The notes: a model not told the origin generated them from the sequence alone. A stretch of 64,000 bases of DNA from Leptasterias polaris (GCA_037783415.1 JAZGTN010000097.1:4526001-4590000); one strand, 5' to 3'. Shown: positions 13,762-24,801, counted from the stretch's first letter. Translations and numbers: made by a program.

Positions 13762-14278
13762 GTATGTCTGACATTTCATTATTCACGAAACTGTGCTATT
13801 GGGTGTACAGAACCAATTCTGTCAGTCACACAATATGACCATACATGAGTATTGTGTATACGTAACCTGTGACATCACATGCTTGCAGAAGAGCCACAGA
13901 GCCTGGATTTCCTGCAGGCATGATTTGTACACAGCCCAATGGAAGTATACACAATCTTACATTGAATGGAGATTGCACTGTCTGATTTTTATAAAACTTT
14001 GACATGAAGAAAGGGGGCACATCTCAAAACCTTTTTAGTTGGTTTATTTTTATAACTCTTTGATTTATGTGGAAATTATGATACAAAAAGTTAAGTTTTC
14101 CTATATGGCCAGTGTAGTATCTAACCTGCCAGGAAAGCCCTGAAATGTACATGGTCACTCTTGTTGTATCTTTTTAGGTGAATGCACCATATTGTAGCTT
14201 AAAGGTTTCATTTAGTATTGAATAATAAATCAAATTTAATTTGCTGACCTTTTGCCTGGTATAGTGCACCTAGCAAAT

Positions 14279-14331
14279 TTTAGAAAATGGCCGCCAATAA
14301 CATGAATTTCTGAAAACTACATTTAAACCAA
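14279..14331. repeat. 53-bp direct repeat, second copy
   Basis: An exact second copy of 13709-13761. The shared block ends just before ACAAAATCAAG here and before GTATGTCTGAC in the first copy, which fixes the right boundary of the duplication. Confidence 0.9.
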
Positions 14332-14524
14332 ACAAAATCAAGAAACTATCCTTTGAAAAGTGTCTTATCTAAAACAATTTTTTTAAAAGTCAAGCCCGAA
14401 ATTGAGAGGCCATTTTCATTTTGTGAAGGGCACTTCCATTGGAAAAGTCTGTGGGAAACTATTGAAGGGGCACCAAGTAAAATTAACTGGGCAACAGAGG
14501 CCATCGTGGTTGTGTTAGAAAGGT

Positions 14525-14893
14525 CGATAGCATTCTTGCTATTGCACATCTGGGTAATCAGACGGAGATGTCAGATTGGTGGTTGCATTATAAAGGTTGA
14601 TGTGATTCTTGCTATGGCACATCTGGGTAACCAGACAGAGATGATGGATTGGTGATTGCTATATAAAGGTTGATGCCATTCTTGCTATTGCCAATCTGGG
14701 TATTCAGACAGAGATGTTGGAATGGGGGTTGCATTATAAAGGTTGAAAGAACTCTTACTATTGCACATCTGGGTAACCAGACAGAGATGGCGAATTTGTG
14801 GTTGCATTATAAAGGTTGATGCGATTCTTGCTAATTGCACATCTTGGTAACCAGACAGAGACGGTGGATTGGTGGTTTCATTATAAAAGTCGA
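14525..14893. repeat. Minisatellite, 73-bp unit, five copies
   Basis: The core ATTCTTGCTATTGCACATCT followed by GGGTAA(C/T)CAGA occurs with starts at 14531, 14604, 14677, 14750 and 14823, a constant spacing of 73 bp. Each unit ends GGTGGTTGCATTATAAAGGT or a close variant. Units differ by several substitutions, but the spacing holds to the base. No continuous reading frame spans the array. Confidence 0.9.
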
Positions 14894-15258
14894 TAGGATT
14901 TATGAAACCTGCGGAGTCAGAGTTAACATGTGTACTGCTCATGCCTCTGATGCTGATGTTGAGCTACAGGTAAAACAAAAAATGTTAATGGTGAAACAGG
15001 ATTAAAGTCCAGAGCTGTGCATCATACTGCATGTACTTGAGTGTAGGCTTAATCAATATGGATAACATGTGGTGCGAATACATGTATGAGTTTGAGAATT
15101 GAACAAAACTACTGCATGTTCTCATTTTTATGCTTTATTGTCTGTGTTGAGTTGAGAGAACTAAAAACAACATTTGAAATTGCACTTTTTAATAACTTAT
15201 GTTAAAGGGACTGTGTTGTCATGATCAAAGCAGGCCTGTGGCTGTACTGATTAGTATA

Positions 15259-15998
15259 TTAACCCTTTCAATACCGCATTTTTTATAGGGGTCACACTGC
15301 TGTGTACCGCATTTTTTCACACACACACACAAAAAAAGCAACGTGCAGTGTTCACATTTTTTCAATCTTGATTTTCTGTGTGAAGACATATTTTTGTGGA
15401 AAAACTTTATGCATACAATTTGTAGCTTATGAAATGACCTTTTATATGATGTCAAATTTGAATACATTATCTTTATGTCCTTTGCCACCTCGATCGGCAC
15501 GAATGCGTCGAGGCCCGCCGGGTCCACGCCCAAGCCCACGGCGTTGAACGGGTGCCGTGCTCGGTCCAGCTACCGGTATATCGTCAGGATAGTTGTCATA
15601 ATTGAACGTGCCTGGCGACGAAACATCACGAGTTTCATCTGAATCTTCACTAGGTTCTTCTTCAGATATTTCCCGAGTCCAATTCGGAGTCACTTACGAC
15701 AAATATTTCAACCAAAACCTCCAGGTCACGAACAGCCATGATGGTGATTTTTTGTCGGGAAAACAGAAGCGTGAAATCTGGAAGTACTGCTGCATGCAAT
15801 GTAATTTTTCTCGGAATATCGTAACGGCGACCCCCTATACAATACACACCATTGTGAAGCTCGATAAACAAGCTATCCGTCTATATAAAGGTCAACAGCA
15901 GAGGGCGCCAAACAAAATAATTACAGGCTCTCAAACGCCGCTGCTTTTTGTGTTGAGTAAACTCGACATTGGTACGGAAGCACTATTGAAAGGGTTAA
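15259..15998. mobile_element. piggyBac-like non-autonomous transposon
   Basis: The ends are TTAACCCTTTCAATA at 15259 and its exact complement TATTGAAAGGGTTAA ending at 15998. A TTAA target site with CCC-type termini is the hallmark of piggyBac elements. The inside holds degraded transposase-like N-terminal sequence on the minus strand (separate entry) and no catalytic domain. The element is about 740 bp, far shorter than an autonomous copy of roughly 2-3 kb, so it must depend on a transposase elsewhere. Confidence 0.8.
15442..15739 (-). pseudogene. piggyBac-like transposase N-terminal fragment, frame broken
   Basis: On the minus strand, MAVRDLEVLVEIFVVSDSEL starts at 15739 and stops near 15662. 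A second open frame from 15693 to 15442 continues with an acidic stretch (REISEEEPSEDSDETRD), a proline-rich part (PDDIPVAGPSTAP) and a basic GR-rich part (RRGLGRGPGGPRRIR). An acidic then Arg/Gly-rich N-terminus is common in piggyBac/PGBD transposases, and the flanking ends agree. The two frames overlap, so at least one frameshift is needed, or a GTAAGT at the overlap is a donor. No DDD catalytic core follows. The family call is inference from context. Confidence 0.5.
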
Positions 15999-17021
15999 GC
16001 AAAGCTTGGCTTTTCACATGTACTACTTCCCAAATACAACAATGTTCAGAGAATGTACAGAGAATGAGCTGAAATCAACCACATGTGTAGTCTAGGTATG
16101 ATTGTTAAGGCATACCACCTTGGGATGAAGTACATGTTGGTCAGCGAGTCTTGAATCTCCAGTGCCACGTCTTAGACAAGTAAAAATCATTTCAAATCCC
16201 TTCAATTTTTCTCGTCACTCTAAACCTTGATAAGAGAAAAAGTCAGGATTGCTTTGCTACATGTACAGTGTACTACAATCAATTTGCTGGTTGTGTTGCT
16301 TCAAGAAACCAAAATGTCTTTGTGAATATGAATTTATTTTTCCTGACATTAAAATCCATTAGTGCATACGGTGATTATCTCCCTACGATGCAAAATATTA
16401 TTTTCCACAATGACAGCTAATTGGTATTTCCTGAGTAGTCAGAGAGAGCGACACACTCACTCACTTATGCACAAGGGACTTTTAGCGTGATTGTGCTGAC
16501 TGTACTACTTGATTCAGGCTCACTGCTAATTGATTTCAGGGTCAGGAGTCAGAGGTCAAAGAGCGTTGACCCTAAGATGCCTTAGTTTCTTTATAATGAC
16601 ATGGTTCCTCTCCACAACACTTGGCTCAGGATGCTCTCATCATTTCACTTCGCTAGGGATTGATGTGTACAGCATGCAAACTTGTACAGTGTTTGTAAAA
16701 AGGTTTTGGGAAACATTGTCCTGGACCTACATGTACAATGTTCCCCATGATGTTAGGTCTCTAAGATTGATGATTGGACCATAGAGACTTTAATACAAGT
16801 CTGCCTTTCCTGACAAGTAGCCCACTTTATCCCAGCATGATATGAGTTTTCATGTGGTACAATGGGTTGGTAATCAAAAGGGGGACCCCAACTGGCGTGA
16901 TGGAAGACCATTGCATATTTGTTTTGTCAGACCAATTCAGGGCTCAGAAAGAATTGAGTAGTTCTACAAACAGTGCAGGCTAAAAAACTAGTGTTAAATA
17001 TCCTTATATCTGTTGCAAGAA

Positions 17022-17244
17022 TAGACCCTTCCCATGAAATATTTAAATTGCACATCACGCATGCGCACTTACACTGCTGGTTGGCAAAATGATGGAACAT
17101 TGCCCCTTTTTGTGTGGGGCTGATGGTGGCGTGACGCAGACGCGCTTGTGAATCTACTTAGTGCACAACTCTATGGCGTTTGCCAACCAGCAGGGTCTGT
17201 ACGCATGCGTGAATGTAATTAGCATATTTCATGGGAAGGGTCTA
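17022..17244. mobile_element. Fold-back MITE with TAGACCC ends
   Basis: The left arm TAGACCCTTCCCATGAAATA matches the complement of the right end (ATATTTCATGGGAAGGGTCTA). Pairing resumes inside with GCATGCGCA..CTGCTGGTTGGCAAA against TTTGCCAACCAGCAG..CGCATGCGT, so most of the element can fold into one long imperfect hairpin. It has no coding potential. Its termini resemble the elements at 24629 and 50374. Confidence 0.75.
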
Positions 17245-18060
17245 TTACTATAATATATAAAAAGTAATATAAAAAAAATGTTTGAAATAATTTTAAATGG
17301 GAGAATTAAAAACCAGGACAGCTTTAGAGCAATAGCCTAAATGTCATAATGCTGGGCTGCTGGAATTTGAAACAGATACCTCTAAAAAAAGGAACAGCAA
17401 GACCAACAATTTTACATTTATGACAGAGACTGATAAGGTTTGAACTCTTTTGAGGATGTTAGTGATGTATTGAAATAATTGTGTTTAGTGACAAGAACTC
17501 AAACTTACAAAGTTTGCTTCGTCTGTTTGCATAGCTTTGTGATAATTCATAACTTAAATGTATATAACTTTAATACATACAGGTACTTTAGAATTTGTTT
17601 AACTTTGTCATAACATGAGCATATGCGGCACAAAAGGTGTGGGAGGGGAACTTGCGAATCATTACTGACTCATTAGTTTGTTTGCAATAAGTGGTCTTCA
17701 AAGCCACTTAATCCACCATAGTGGACTGGAATTGAAAACCCCAGTTTGCCAAGCTGTTATTTTATTGCTGGGTTTACTGGCACCAGTGGCAGTCATGGAA
17801 ATTCAGGAAATTGGAGCAGGAAATCCCCTGAACTGCTCTCAAAAAACAAATTCCCCCATCGTCAAGAACCTTGCTAGCAGAAAGTCTTGTGCCCTTAGAC
17901 AAGAAATATGTTAATAGATCCTTTCCTGCTGTTTGTATACAGAAATAGTTACTGGTACTATACAAGCAGTGTGCATCGTTAAGTTGTGTCAGTGACAGTT
18001 ATGTGTTTTGGTAGGACTTTGTATACTTTCTCAATAACCAAGTGGTTGAAATAAAAAAAT

Positions 18061-18149
18061 ATGGCGCATGACAAATGGGACCTCGGAAGTGGCAGGGACT
18101 TGTGGGATACTTCTGAGTTGTATGAGGTTGATTCCATTGAAGGTGAGGT
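18061..18149 (+). CDS. Candidate alternative first exon of EML (weak)
   Basis: An ATG in good context (AAAATATGG) opens MAHDKWDLGSGRDLW, then DTSELYEVDSIE, and ends one base into a codon before GTGAGG at 18150. Splicing to exon 2 at 20905 would restore GAA and stay in frame. The frame also runs on to a second possible donor (GTAAATG after TTTG near 18230) in the same phase. The acidic leader is plausible before a coiled coil, but open frame and phase match by chance fairly often. I do not recognise the peptide. Support would need a transcript. Confidence 0.25.
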
Positions 18150-18171
18150 GGGTGTTACCAAGGGAACCAGG

Positions 18172-18417
18172 CAGCCACAACCGCTCATCAAGTTGGCTCA
18201 TATGGGCAGAGCTAAGAGACCTAAACCATTTGGTAAATGTCACAGTAATGCATGCTAATAATATACAATCTTATGCTAATTTGTTTTAGGTTGTCAGCCA
18301 CAACCGCTCATCAAGTTGGCTCATATGGGCAGAGCTAAGAGACCTAAACCATTTGGTAAATGTCACAGTAATGCATGCTAATAATATACAATCTTATGCT
18401 AATTTGTTTTAGGTTGT
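18172..18417. repeat. Tandem duplication, 123-bp unit
   Basis: Two essentially identical copies, 18172-18294 and 18295-18417. Each runs from CAGCCACAACCGCTCATCAA through GTAAATGTCACAG to TTTGTTTTAGGTTGT. Each unit therefore contains an exon-like open segment, a GTAAAT donor-like site and a TTTGTTTTAG acceptor-like site. This is why it could matter to splicing if the 18061 exon is real. The near identity suggests a recent event. Confidence 0.9.
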
Positions 18418-18972
18418 CAAATGTCAGAGTGTGTGCAACTGATGAATATATGCATGTTACTAAGCCCTTTGACCTTCTTCTGGAAGGGGAATTATGTACT
18501 AAGCATTCCCATGGGCACTGAGGCAGTTTCCTCTGTTGCAGCATCTGGTCTTTGCTCTATGGTTACAATACAAGTCTATGAAAATCAAAGCTTAAAGGGC
18601 CTATGCAATACTTATTTTTCACAATTTAGAAATTTATTTTTTGTAGTTTATTTTTACTTTCTGTATACAATTTAAAAAATAAAAAATTTGTGTGAGTAGT
18701 GTAAAATGTTTAAAATTTGCAATAATTATTTTTATTAATTAAATTCCTTATTTTTTACGCCGCGCGGGGGCGCTGTTCGTGACGTAGACTGCGGAGAGTT
18801 CATAAGCAAGTCAGAATGGTCTGGTACCAAGAATATGTTGCGGGTACCATGCTAATGTGGCAGCTGATGCGCTACGTGTACATGCACACACGGATCGCGG
18901 AAATTCCTACAGTACACACAACGCATTGTACATTAACAATCACTACGACGGACGTGATATAAAAAGACGAAC

Positions 18973-19350
18973 ATGGCCGAATCTTCATCATTTTCAGCAG
19001 TAGATGAAGAATTTTCGGGGACTAATTCTTCGGATTTAAGTAGTGAGGCTGACAGTGATTATGAAAGAAATGAGGAGCTAGGGGTTCGGCCATACATGTA
19101 CGAGCCAGAGAGAGGCGACGACGATGTCTCAAAATGCACGGAACAGATGACCGAGTGCTCGGTTGGCCCTGACCACTTTGCCCGAGTCAGCTTGACTTTC
19201 GCCGTCCAAATTCTTCGAAATTTTGGGTCAGAGGGAAAACGATGGAGACTGAAACCATCCTTAGTGGTGTTGCTGCAACCAGCAACAACACAGGTCGGTG
19301 GCATTCTGAATAAATGCCCTATTTTTTTGATGAAGCAGCGACAAACTTAA
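18973..19350 (+). CDS. Acidic N-terminal ORF of THAP transposon, copy 1
   Basis: The ATG at 18973 opens MAESSSFSAVDEEFSG, then NSSDLSSEADSDYERNEELG and VRPYMYEPERGDDD. After about residue 50 the frame runs antisense to the THAP ORF and is probably meaningless, so the real part is about 18973-19125. The RPYMYEP signature after a Ser/Asp/Glu-rich leader resembles the start of invertebrate and fish proteins annotated as P2X7-C-terminal-like; this is recalled similarity, not a search. A TATAAAAAG lies just upstream of the ATG. The same ORF in copy 2 (minus strand from 60145) is broken by a 2-nt deletion that creates a stop, so copy 1 is the better-preserved version. Confidence 0.45.
   Translation: MAESSSFSAVDEEFSGTNSSDLSSEADSDYERNEELGVRPYMYEPERGDDDVSKCTEQMTECSVGPDHFARVSLTFAVQILRNFGSEGKRWRLKPSLVVLLQPATTQVGGILNKCPIFLMKQRQT
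19059..19304 (-). pseudogene. Truncated THAP-domain ORF, copy 1
   Basis: Reading from 19304, the protein starts MPPTCVVAGCSNTTKDG and continues SLHRFPSDPKFRRIWTAKV, ending the recognisable part at ICSVHFE. This gives the THAP C-x4-C ... C-x2-H zinc ligands, the HRFP proline and the central tryptophan. The domain breaks off right after HFE, before the C-terminal AVPTIF-type motif, and about 20 unrelated residues follow to a stop. THAP domains bind DNA in P-element and Kolobok transposases and in derived host proteins. Without its last segment this copy may not fold properly. Relative to copy 2 it lacks 5 nt just after the break. Confidence 0.75.
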
Positions 19351-19884
19351 GAAACTTTTAGAAACTTCACACGGTACAGTATGCGTGTGAAGCACAACAC
19401 GTAGAACCAGGAAGTGAGCCGATCTCCCTAGTCTACGTCACACATTCTTATGATAATGAGGGAATGGGCGGGGCGTGCTGGGCACCCCTAAAATATGTTT
19501 TTATTTTTTTAATGGCATAAACGCGGTGAAACCAAAGGTTTAATGGGTAAATATTTGTTCAGGTAGGATCACTTTATGACTTTAACTAATAAAAAAATGC
19601 ATTGCATAGGCCCTTTAAATCAATCCACTTCATGTTTCTTACATTTTGTTGTAAAGGTAGCATTTTGTGGAAGAGTTAGATCCCACATAGAAAGTGGGTA
19701 AAACGACATAGGTCAAATTTGTTCTTAATCTTATTTCTGTAGCAAGAATCAAGCATGTACAAGAACATACAGTAACAGTATGCTATTTAGGCATACAGTA
19801 TCGAGGAAGCTTTCTGTCCTCCATGGTTATAGCATGGTTATAGGAATCAAGCTATAGTATAGGAATTATAGGAGTTATAGGTTA

Positions 19885-20114
19885 TAGGAATTCACCCAGG
19901 GGTATAAATGGGTACCTGCGAGGGTAGAGGTTGATTTTGTGTTTGAAAAAGCCTTCTGAGCGCCACGGCAGCTCGGGCTGTATACTCCCCAGGGAGCTGA
20001 GAAAGATTAAAGGAATGTTATTGGCCCAATGACCAGGGCACTAATGTAAAGCGCATTGAGACGTTATTGTGAAATGCGCTATATAAGAACTGGTTATTAT
20101 TATTATTATTATTA
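19885..20114 (+). mobile_element. SINE with (TTA)n tail
   Basis: A block beginning near TTCACCCAGGGGTATAAATG and ending AAAGCGCATTGAGACG, then GAAATGCGCTATATAAGAAC and a (TTA)n tail at about 20095-20114. The 'GCGC-TTGAG ... GCGCTATATAA' segment before an ATT/TTA tail is a widespread SINE/LINE 3' tail in aquatic invertebrates and fish. The 5' boundary is uncertain because a TATAGGAATTATAGG-type simple repeat precedes it. Confidence 0.7.
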
Positions 20115-20904
20115 AGCTGGTTTCCCACCTCTATGTAAGCTTGATGACGTACCATGTTCATGTAATGTACAGTCCACATACATGTACTTGTACACAGCTG
20201 TGTAACACAACACAATGGTGTAGAAGGTTGTGGTTTAGATTCCCATGTGGAAAGACTGTGCTTTTCATAGGGAAAAACTTAAATAACATGTCATTTCTTC
20301 TTATCCCAATGTTAATTTGTTGTGCCGTGAGCGCTTCATAAGTATTCATTATTTATTTTAATTTTATATAACCCTGCTAGTTACAGGAATTAAACATGCC
20401 TTTTATTAGCAGGCAAACTAGCTGACGAATGGTTCTAAAATTAACAGCTGGAATTAGCAACCTAAATTGGAGCTCTTGTACACTAAATGGCTCTTGTGCA
20501 CATGTGTTTTTTGTGTTTATTTTTTTATTTTTCCAAACTTGTTTTAAACTAAAACCTTACTTGAATGAAGATGTACTGTTACAGTACAAATCATTCTGAG
20601 ATGTAATATCCCCCTATATAGAAATATTGTGAAATGATGGTGTTATTTCCATTCCCCAATTGTTTTTGTGTGAACATTCCCAGACTTTGGAAATTCAGGA
20701 TACTGATACACTTACTGTCATGCTGCTAAACACCTCCTTTGACTGATATTCAAAAGTGTACAATTGTATAGCTGGACATGTTCAAGAACAGACAGATTAT
20801 GCACCATGGGTTCTGAGAGAATTTGCCACATTTATCTGTTTATAGAACCTGTGCTCTGAACAGAAATAAACACTGAGCGCCACTTTGACCTCATTTCTTT
20901 TCAG

Positions 20905-21087
20905 AAGAGTTTCTGTATCCTTCTAACCCTGATGTACCTGACTATGGCTTTGATCTATACGAGCGTGTTGCCAAGTTGGAGGGACAGGTTAAAGACCAAG
21001 AGGACGAGATCACATGTCTCAAAGCCGCACTTGCCGATGTTGTAAGAAGGTTAACAACAGTAGAAAACTATAAAAATTCACAAAGAG
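20905..21087 (+). CDS. EML: EML exon 2: trimerising coiled coil
   Basis: This exon encodes the N-terminal trimerisation domain of an EML1/2/4-class microtubule-associated protein. The acceptor is TTTCTTTTCAG before 20905. The first two bases complete a Glu with exon 1. The peptide runs EFLYPSNPDVPDYGFDLYE, then RVAKLEGQVKDQEDEITCLK, AALADVVRRLTTVE, and ends NYKNSQR plus one base before GTATGT at 21088. The 'QEDEI..LKAALADV.RRL' segment is the family's most conserved coiled-coil signature, with heptad leucines and valines. EML proteins trimerise through it and bind microtubules jointly with the basic region that follows. Whether the gene is EML1, 2 or 4 cannot be decided; invertebrate deuterostomes may have a single ancestor of the three. 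Confidence 0.93.
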
Positions 21088-24000
21088 GTATGTATGCAGA
21101 AATCCAAAATCAGTCCAAAGCAGTTGGTCAGTACACACAGCTGAAACCTTTATTAACACATACACAAAATAAAAGATGGAAATTCATCACCCAATGTGAG
21201 ATATGAGGAAGAACCATCATTCAGTCACCAGAACTTTCATTCACAGATACTTCAAAGCATGTTATTAGTTCTGAACTTTTTCTGTGCTGGTGGATATAGA
21301 GGAGGACTAACCAAAATAGAGATTCTAAAATGGATGCATTGTGATGATAGAGGGAGCTCTTTGGGTGCCACACACTGGGGAGAGAGGGGTGGGTACGAGG
21401 GGTGGGAATGAGTCCTTTTGGAATAATATATGAACTTCAAAATGGTTGTCAAAAACATGAAAACATTCGTTGTTGAAACTGATGTCCCAGTTTCTTTTAA
21501 ACTCCTGAAGTTTAGTTCATCTATAAACTGCAAGAGTTAAGCTTTCTCTTTGTGAGGGTTGGGGATGCATAAAGATTACAGTTCACAATCCAAATTGGGA
21601 AAGGAAAGATGGTGTGGTTGTTCGGATCCCATAACCCACAATAATACAAAGAGGAAAACCTTTTTGGTATAGGACAAGGTTTAGTAGTTTGCATTTGCCA
21701 ATGGGCACTCTACATTTACTTTCAAGCGCTGATATGGAAATTTAACACACTATTAATCTATATTATATAACTTTTGCATCAGATTACCATCTCTTAGATT
21801 TTTGCATATGCTTCAGCCTACATAATTCCCTTGAAAGCATACTGTTCATGCCAGTTGTGCAAGATAAAATGACACCAGGCAGTAATCATGGTTCTTAGTT
21901 TTAAAGCGCTTGCTCAAGTAATGATTAGTTTCTGCCGATTTATTCATCAAAGTAATTTAAAGTGCTTTGAAACCATACAAATTAGCACAAACACGAAGCA
22001 TATTAGGCATGACATTTTTCCGTTATTCATAACATTTGTCAATAGAAATATCCTTTACACCCATAAAAGGGTTTTAATCCAGACAGCATGTAATCACAAA
22101 TCAGACATGCGATTTCTCAGGATTTTTCCTTATTTCAGGACTTTCTCAAAACCCACTTGAGCCTTCAATTTTTTTTAAAGTCATAAACAGTTACCAAAGG
22201 GAGAAAGAAATAGTAAACTTAGTGTCCAAACCTGCACTTTTGTATTTCTGGTGATGCACAGAGAGTGCGTAAACCTCCTGAATTGTAAGGTCTGGGAGGT
22301 TCCAGGTCTAGAATAAGAGAGAACCCAGGCTAGAAAGCCATATTTCAGGATTTTGTTTAATCCTTCAAATCTCATCCAGAACTGACATCAACTTTGATCC
22401 ATGTGATATTATACAGTACTTGGTCTCTTTTCTAAAAAGGAAGAGCTGGCTTCCGTTATCAACCAATATGCTTATGAAATTTAAAAACAAAACCAAAACT
22501 AACATTGAATGGTTGTTCTCAAAACTAGCTAAGTGAGATGAGCAAATGCAATAATCATATTTATTTTGTCATCCATGTATTATTTTTGTTAGAACTTGGA
22601 CTATTAGATCAATATTTGCATGCTTTATTTCAATCTTTTAGGTAGTCCAGGGCAAATGTTTGGTGATTGCTGCATGGAATAAAAAAAATAACACCCCAAA
22701 ACATACATTTTGTTTTGCAAATTTCCTCAGGTATTTTTTTCTTTCTCTGCTTCTGGTGGAAAATGATTTCAGAATGTTCCAATTCTTGTCATGCGTTGAT
22801 CAGTGTCTTCCTTTTGTATCGCATGATGCATGAAAGATTTTACTCAACTAGTTGGAAAGTTTGTGCATTTTCGTTTCTTTTACTAGCTGACACACATATA
22901 TTAATAATATTGTCAACATGAACATTTAACTGCTACTTTCATCATACGCTTCTAGATGATGCCTCCATACTTATTTAATTTTCTGCCTTGTAAATAATAC
23001 TTCTTTGGTTACTTCTTCAAATCAATGTTTTGACTTTATATGTACTGTTTGGAAATTTCATGAAGTATGAAAATAAATGTGAGTTTGAAATGAATATAAA
23101 AAAACCTGGACAATTTTACATGTGCTGTTAGGTCCACTGGTTTTCCATTATAGCAAATGGTGGATGGAATTAACATAATCTACATGTACCTCTGGAAATA
23201 GAAATTATGCTCCTAAAGGTTCCAACCAGTGGTTGGCAAAAGTACTGGCGGCCTTTACTGCAAAATATGCATAAATATTTTATTATTTCACATAATAATG
23301 CTGTTAAATTACCCATATCACTGATAAGGTGCTACCTAAAACAAAAAGTACACATCTTTCAAAGAACAGTTGCTTTTGTATGGTTCATATAAAAAGGTAG
23401 ATTTGTGCCAACTCAAATGTATTTTTGTATACTCCAGGCTGCCCATACAAAATGGAAGTCAACATAAAAAAAAAAAAAAAAAATCTATTTGCTTTCTGGA
23501 AAATAACTGTATCATTCCATTTAATGCCCTTTTTACCACTACTGAAAATGTTGAGTCCAAAAACAAAATGGGCACTTTTCCAAAGGAGAAAATCATTCAT
23601 CATATTCATAACTGTTCCAACAAATAATCTGGGAGCTTTTGATCACAAGCATAATTTTTTGGGGCCTCATTATCTTGAGCTTTTTCATTTTAGAAACTTC
23701 AAAACCGAGTGGCTTTATTAATTTGCCTAACTTGTCATGGCAAGGTATGATGCAGAAAATGCCCTCTGTTTACACGGTTTCATCTGCCGAACCAATGTTG
23801 AACTTTTTGTCGTTAAAAATCAGAATCGTCAAAATCAGAACCGTCAATCAATAGAGGGATGAGATTAAAATTGATATCCCATAGTAATTAACACACTGTT
23901 TGTACTGCCCAGTATTCTACAGGGTTTTTGTGACTTATTAGACTAGTTTATTATCTGCAGACGCGTTCCTAGACCAGGAATAATCCATGACATTGCGCCA

Positions 24001-24628
24001 GACCAGCTGCTTGCAAAGACAATAGGCCAGCATGATTCATTGTTGTGCGATGTTTTTTAGCACACAATGCCTGCACGATTTGCCAGTTTTACATGTAGTT
24101 ATCAGTGCTTAAAAGCATCTGTGTGGTTTGCGTAGTTGTAGTGCTTGTAAGGTTCAACTTGCATGATTCCAATTTCAGTTTGTTTAATCACAATTCATTG
24201 AGGAAATGAAAACTCATGCGGTATTATTTACATTTTAGGTGACTGTGGGCTTATACTTTACAAAGCAACAGTATAGTTTTGACCACATGTTTAAAAAAAA
24301 AGTATACATGCAGATAATTTGATGTAATAACAATATTTCTACCCATTTTCAGAACAAGCATTCATTTTCTACGATTTGTGCTCAATGAAAAAGTCTTTGA
24401 TGTAAAAAGAATAATTTGTTATACCAGAAAACCTTGAGATCAAATGCACATAAATATCAAAAGTACATGTTATCATGCTGTCAAAGTGGCAAGCCAATCC
24501 TGTTCCATTATTTTGCATAACAATATGGTTTAAATTACCATTACATTAGCCTCAAGCAGAAATGTGTAACTTGGCTTCCACTGAACATACTTAACCAAAC
24601 AAGCTCACTAATATATCTTTCTGTCATG

Positions 24629-24801
24629 TAGACCCCTTGCATATGACATCACACGCTAAAAAAGCGCCCTCACTGAGGCCAAAAAGCGCCCTCACTGAGG
24701 TCAAAGGAGGCAGATGATTGGACGATAGGTATTCTTTGTGCGTAAAATAGTGTGCGTGACCTCAGGGTCCATTTAGCGTTCCGCGTTATGCAAGGGGTCT
24801 A
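24629..24801. mobile_element. MITE with TAGACCCCTTGCAT ends
   Basis: The left end TAGACCCCTTGCATATGAC matches the complement of the right end (GTTATGCAAGGGGTCTA) over about 15 bp. Inside is a tandem AAAAAGCGCCCTCACTGAGG. A shorter relative lies at 50374-50484. No coding sequence. Confidence 0.8.

Larger units (their letters stand above)
18592..19618. mobile_element. Kolobok-like THAP transposon, copy 1
   Basis: Ends are TTAAAGGGCCTATGCAAT at 18592 and its exact complement ending at 19618, with TTAA at both extremes. TTAA target duplications, TTAAAGG termini and a THAP-domain protein together point to the Kolobok superfamily (established features recalled from the literature; assignment is inference). 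The element is 1,027 bp. It carries two oppositely oriented N-terminal coding pieces that meet near 19110-19130: an acidic ORF on + (18973) and a THAP ORF on - (19304). It is nearly identical to the inverted copy at 59496-60530. No transposase catalytic region is present, so this looks like an internal-deletion derivative of a larger two-gene element. Confidence 0.8.
2847..20904 (+). other. EML intron 1 (about 18 kb)
   Basis: A long intron between the leader exon and the coiled-coil exon. It starts GTGAGT and ends with a pyrimidine tract and TTTTCAG. It contains SINEs, MITEs, tandem repeats, a piggyBac-like element at 15259, a THAP transposon at 18592 and a possible alternative first exon at 18061, all listed separately. 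I saw no other supportable gene between 2847 and 13700. That part is AT-rich with scattered TACATGTA-type palindromes. Confidence 0.65.

Noticed and set aside
18973..19350. Full 125-residue protein from the acidic ORF
   Set aside because: Residues after about 50 are antisense to the THAP exon, so the C-terminal part is unlikely to be real.
24354..24420. Possible exon after CATTTTCAG in the EML intron
   Set aside because: The frame is open for some 17 codons, but the only donor (GTAAAA) is weak and breaks the phase needed by exon 3; the peptide has no resemblance to EML linkers.
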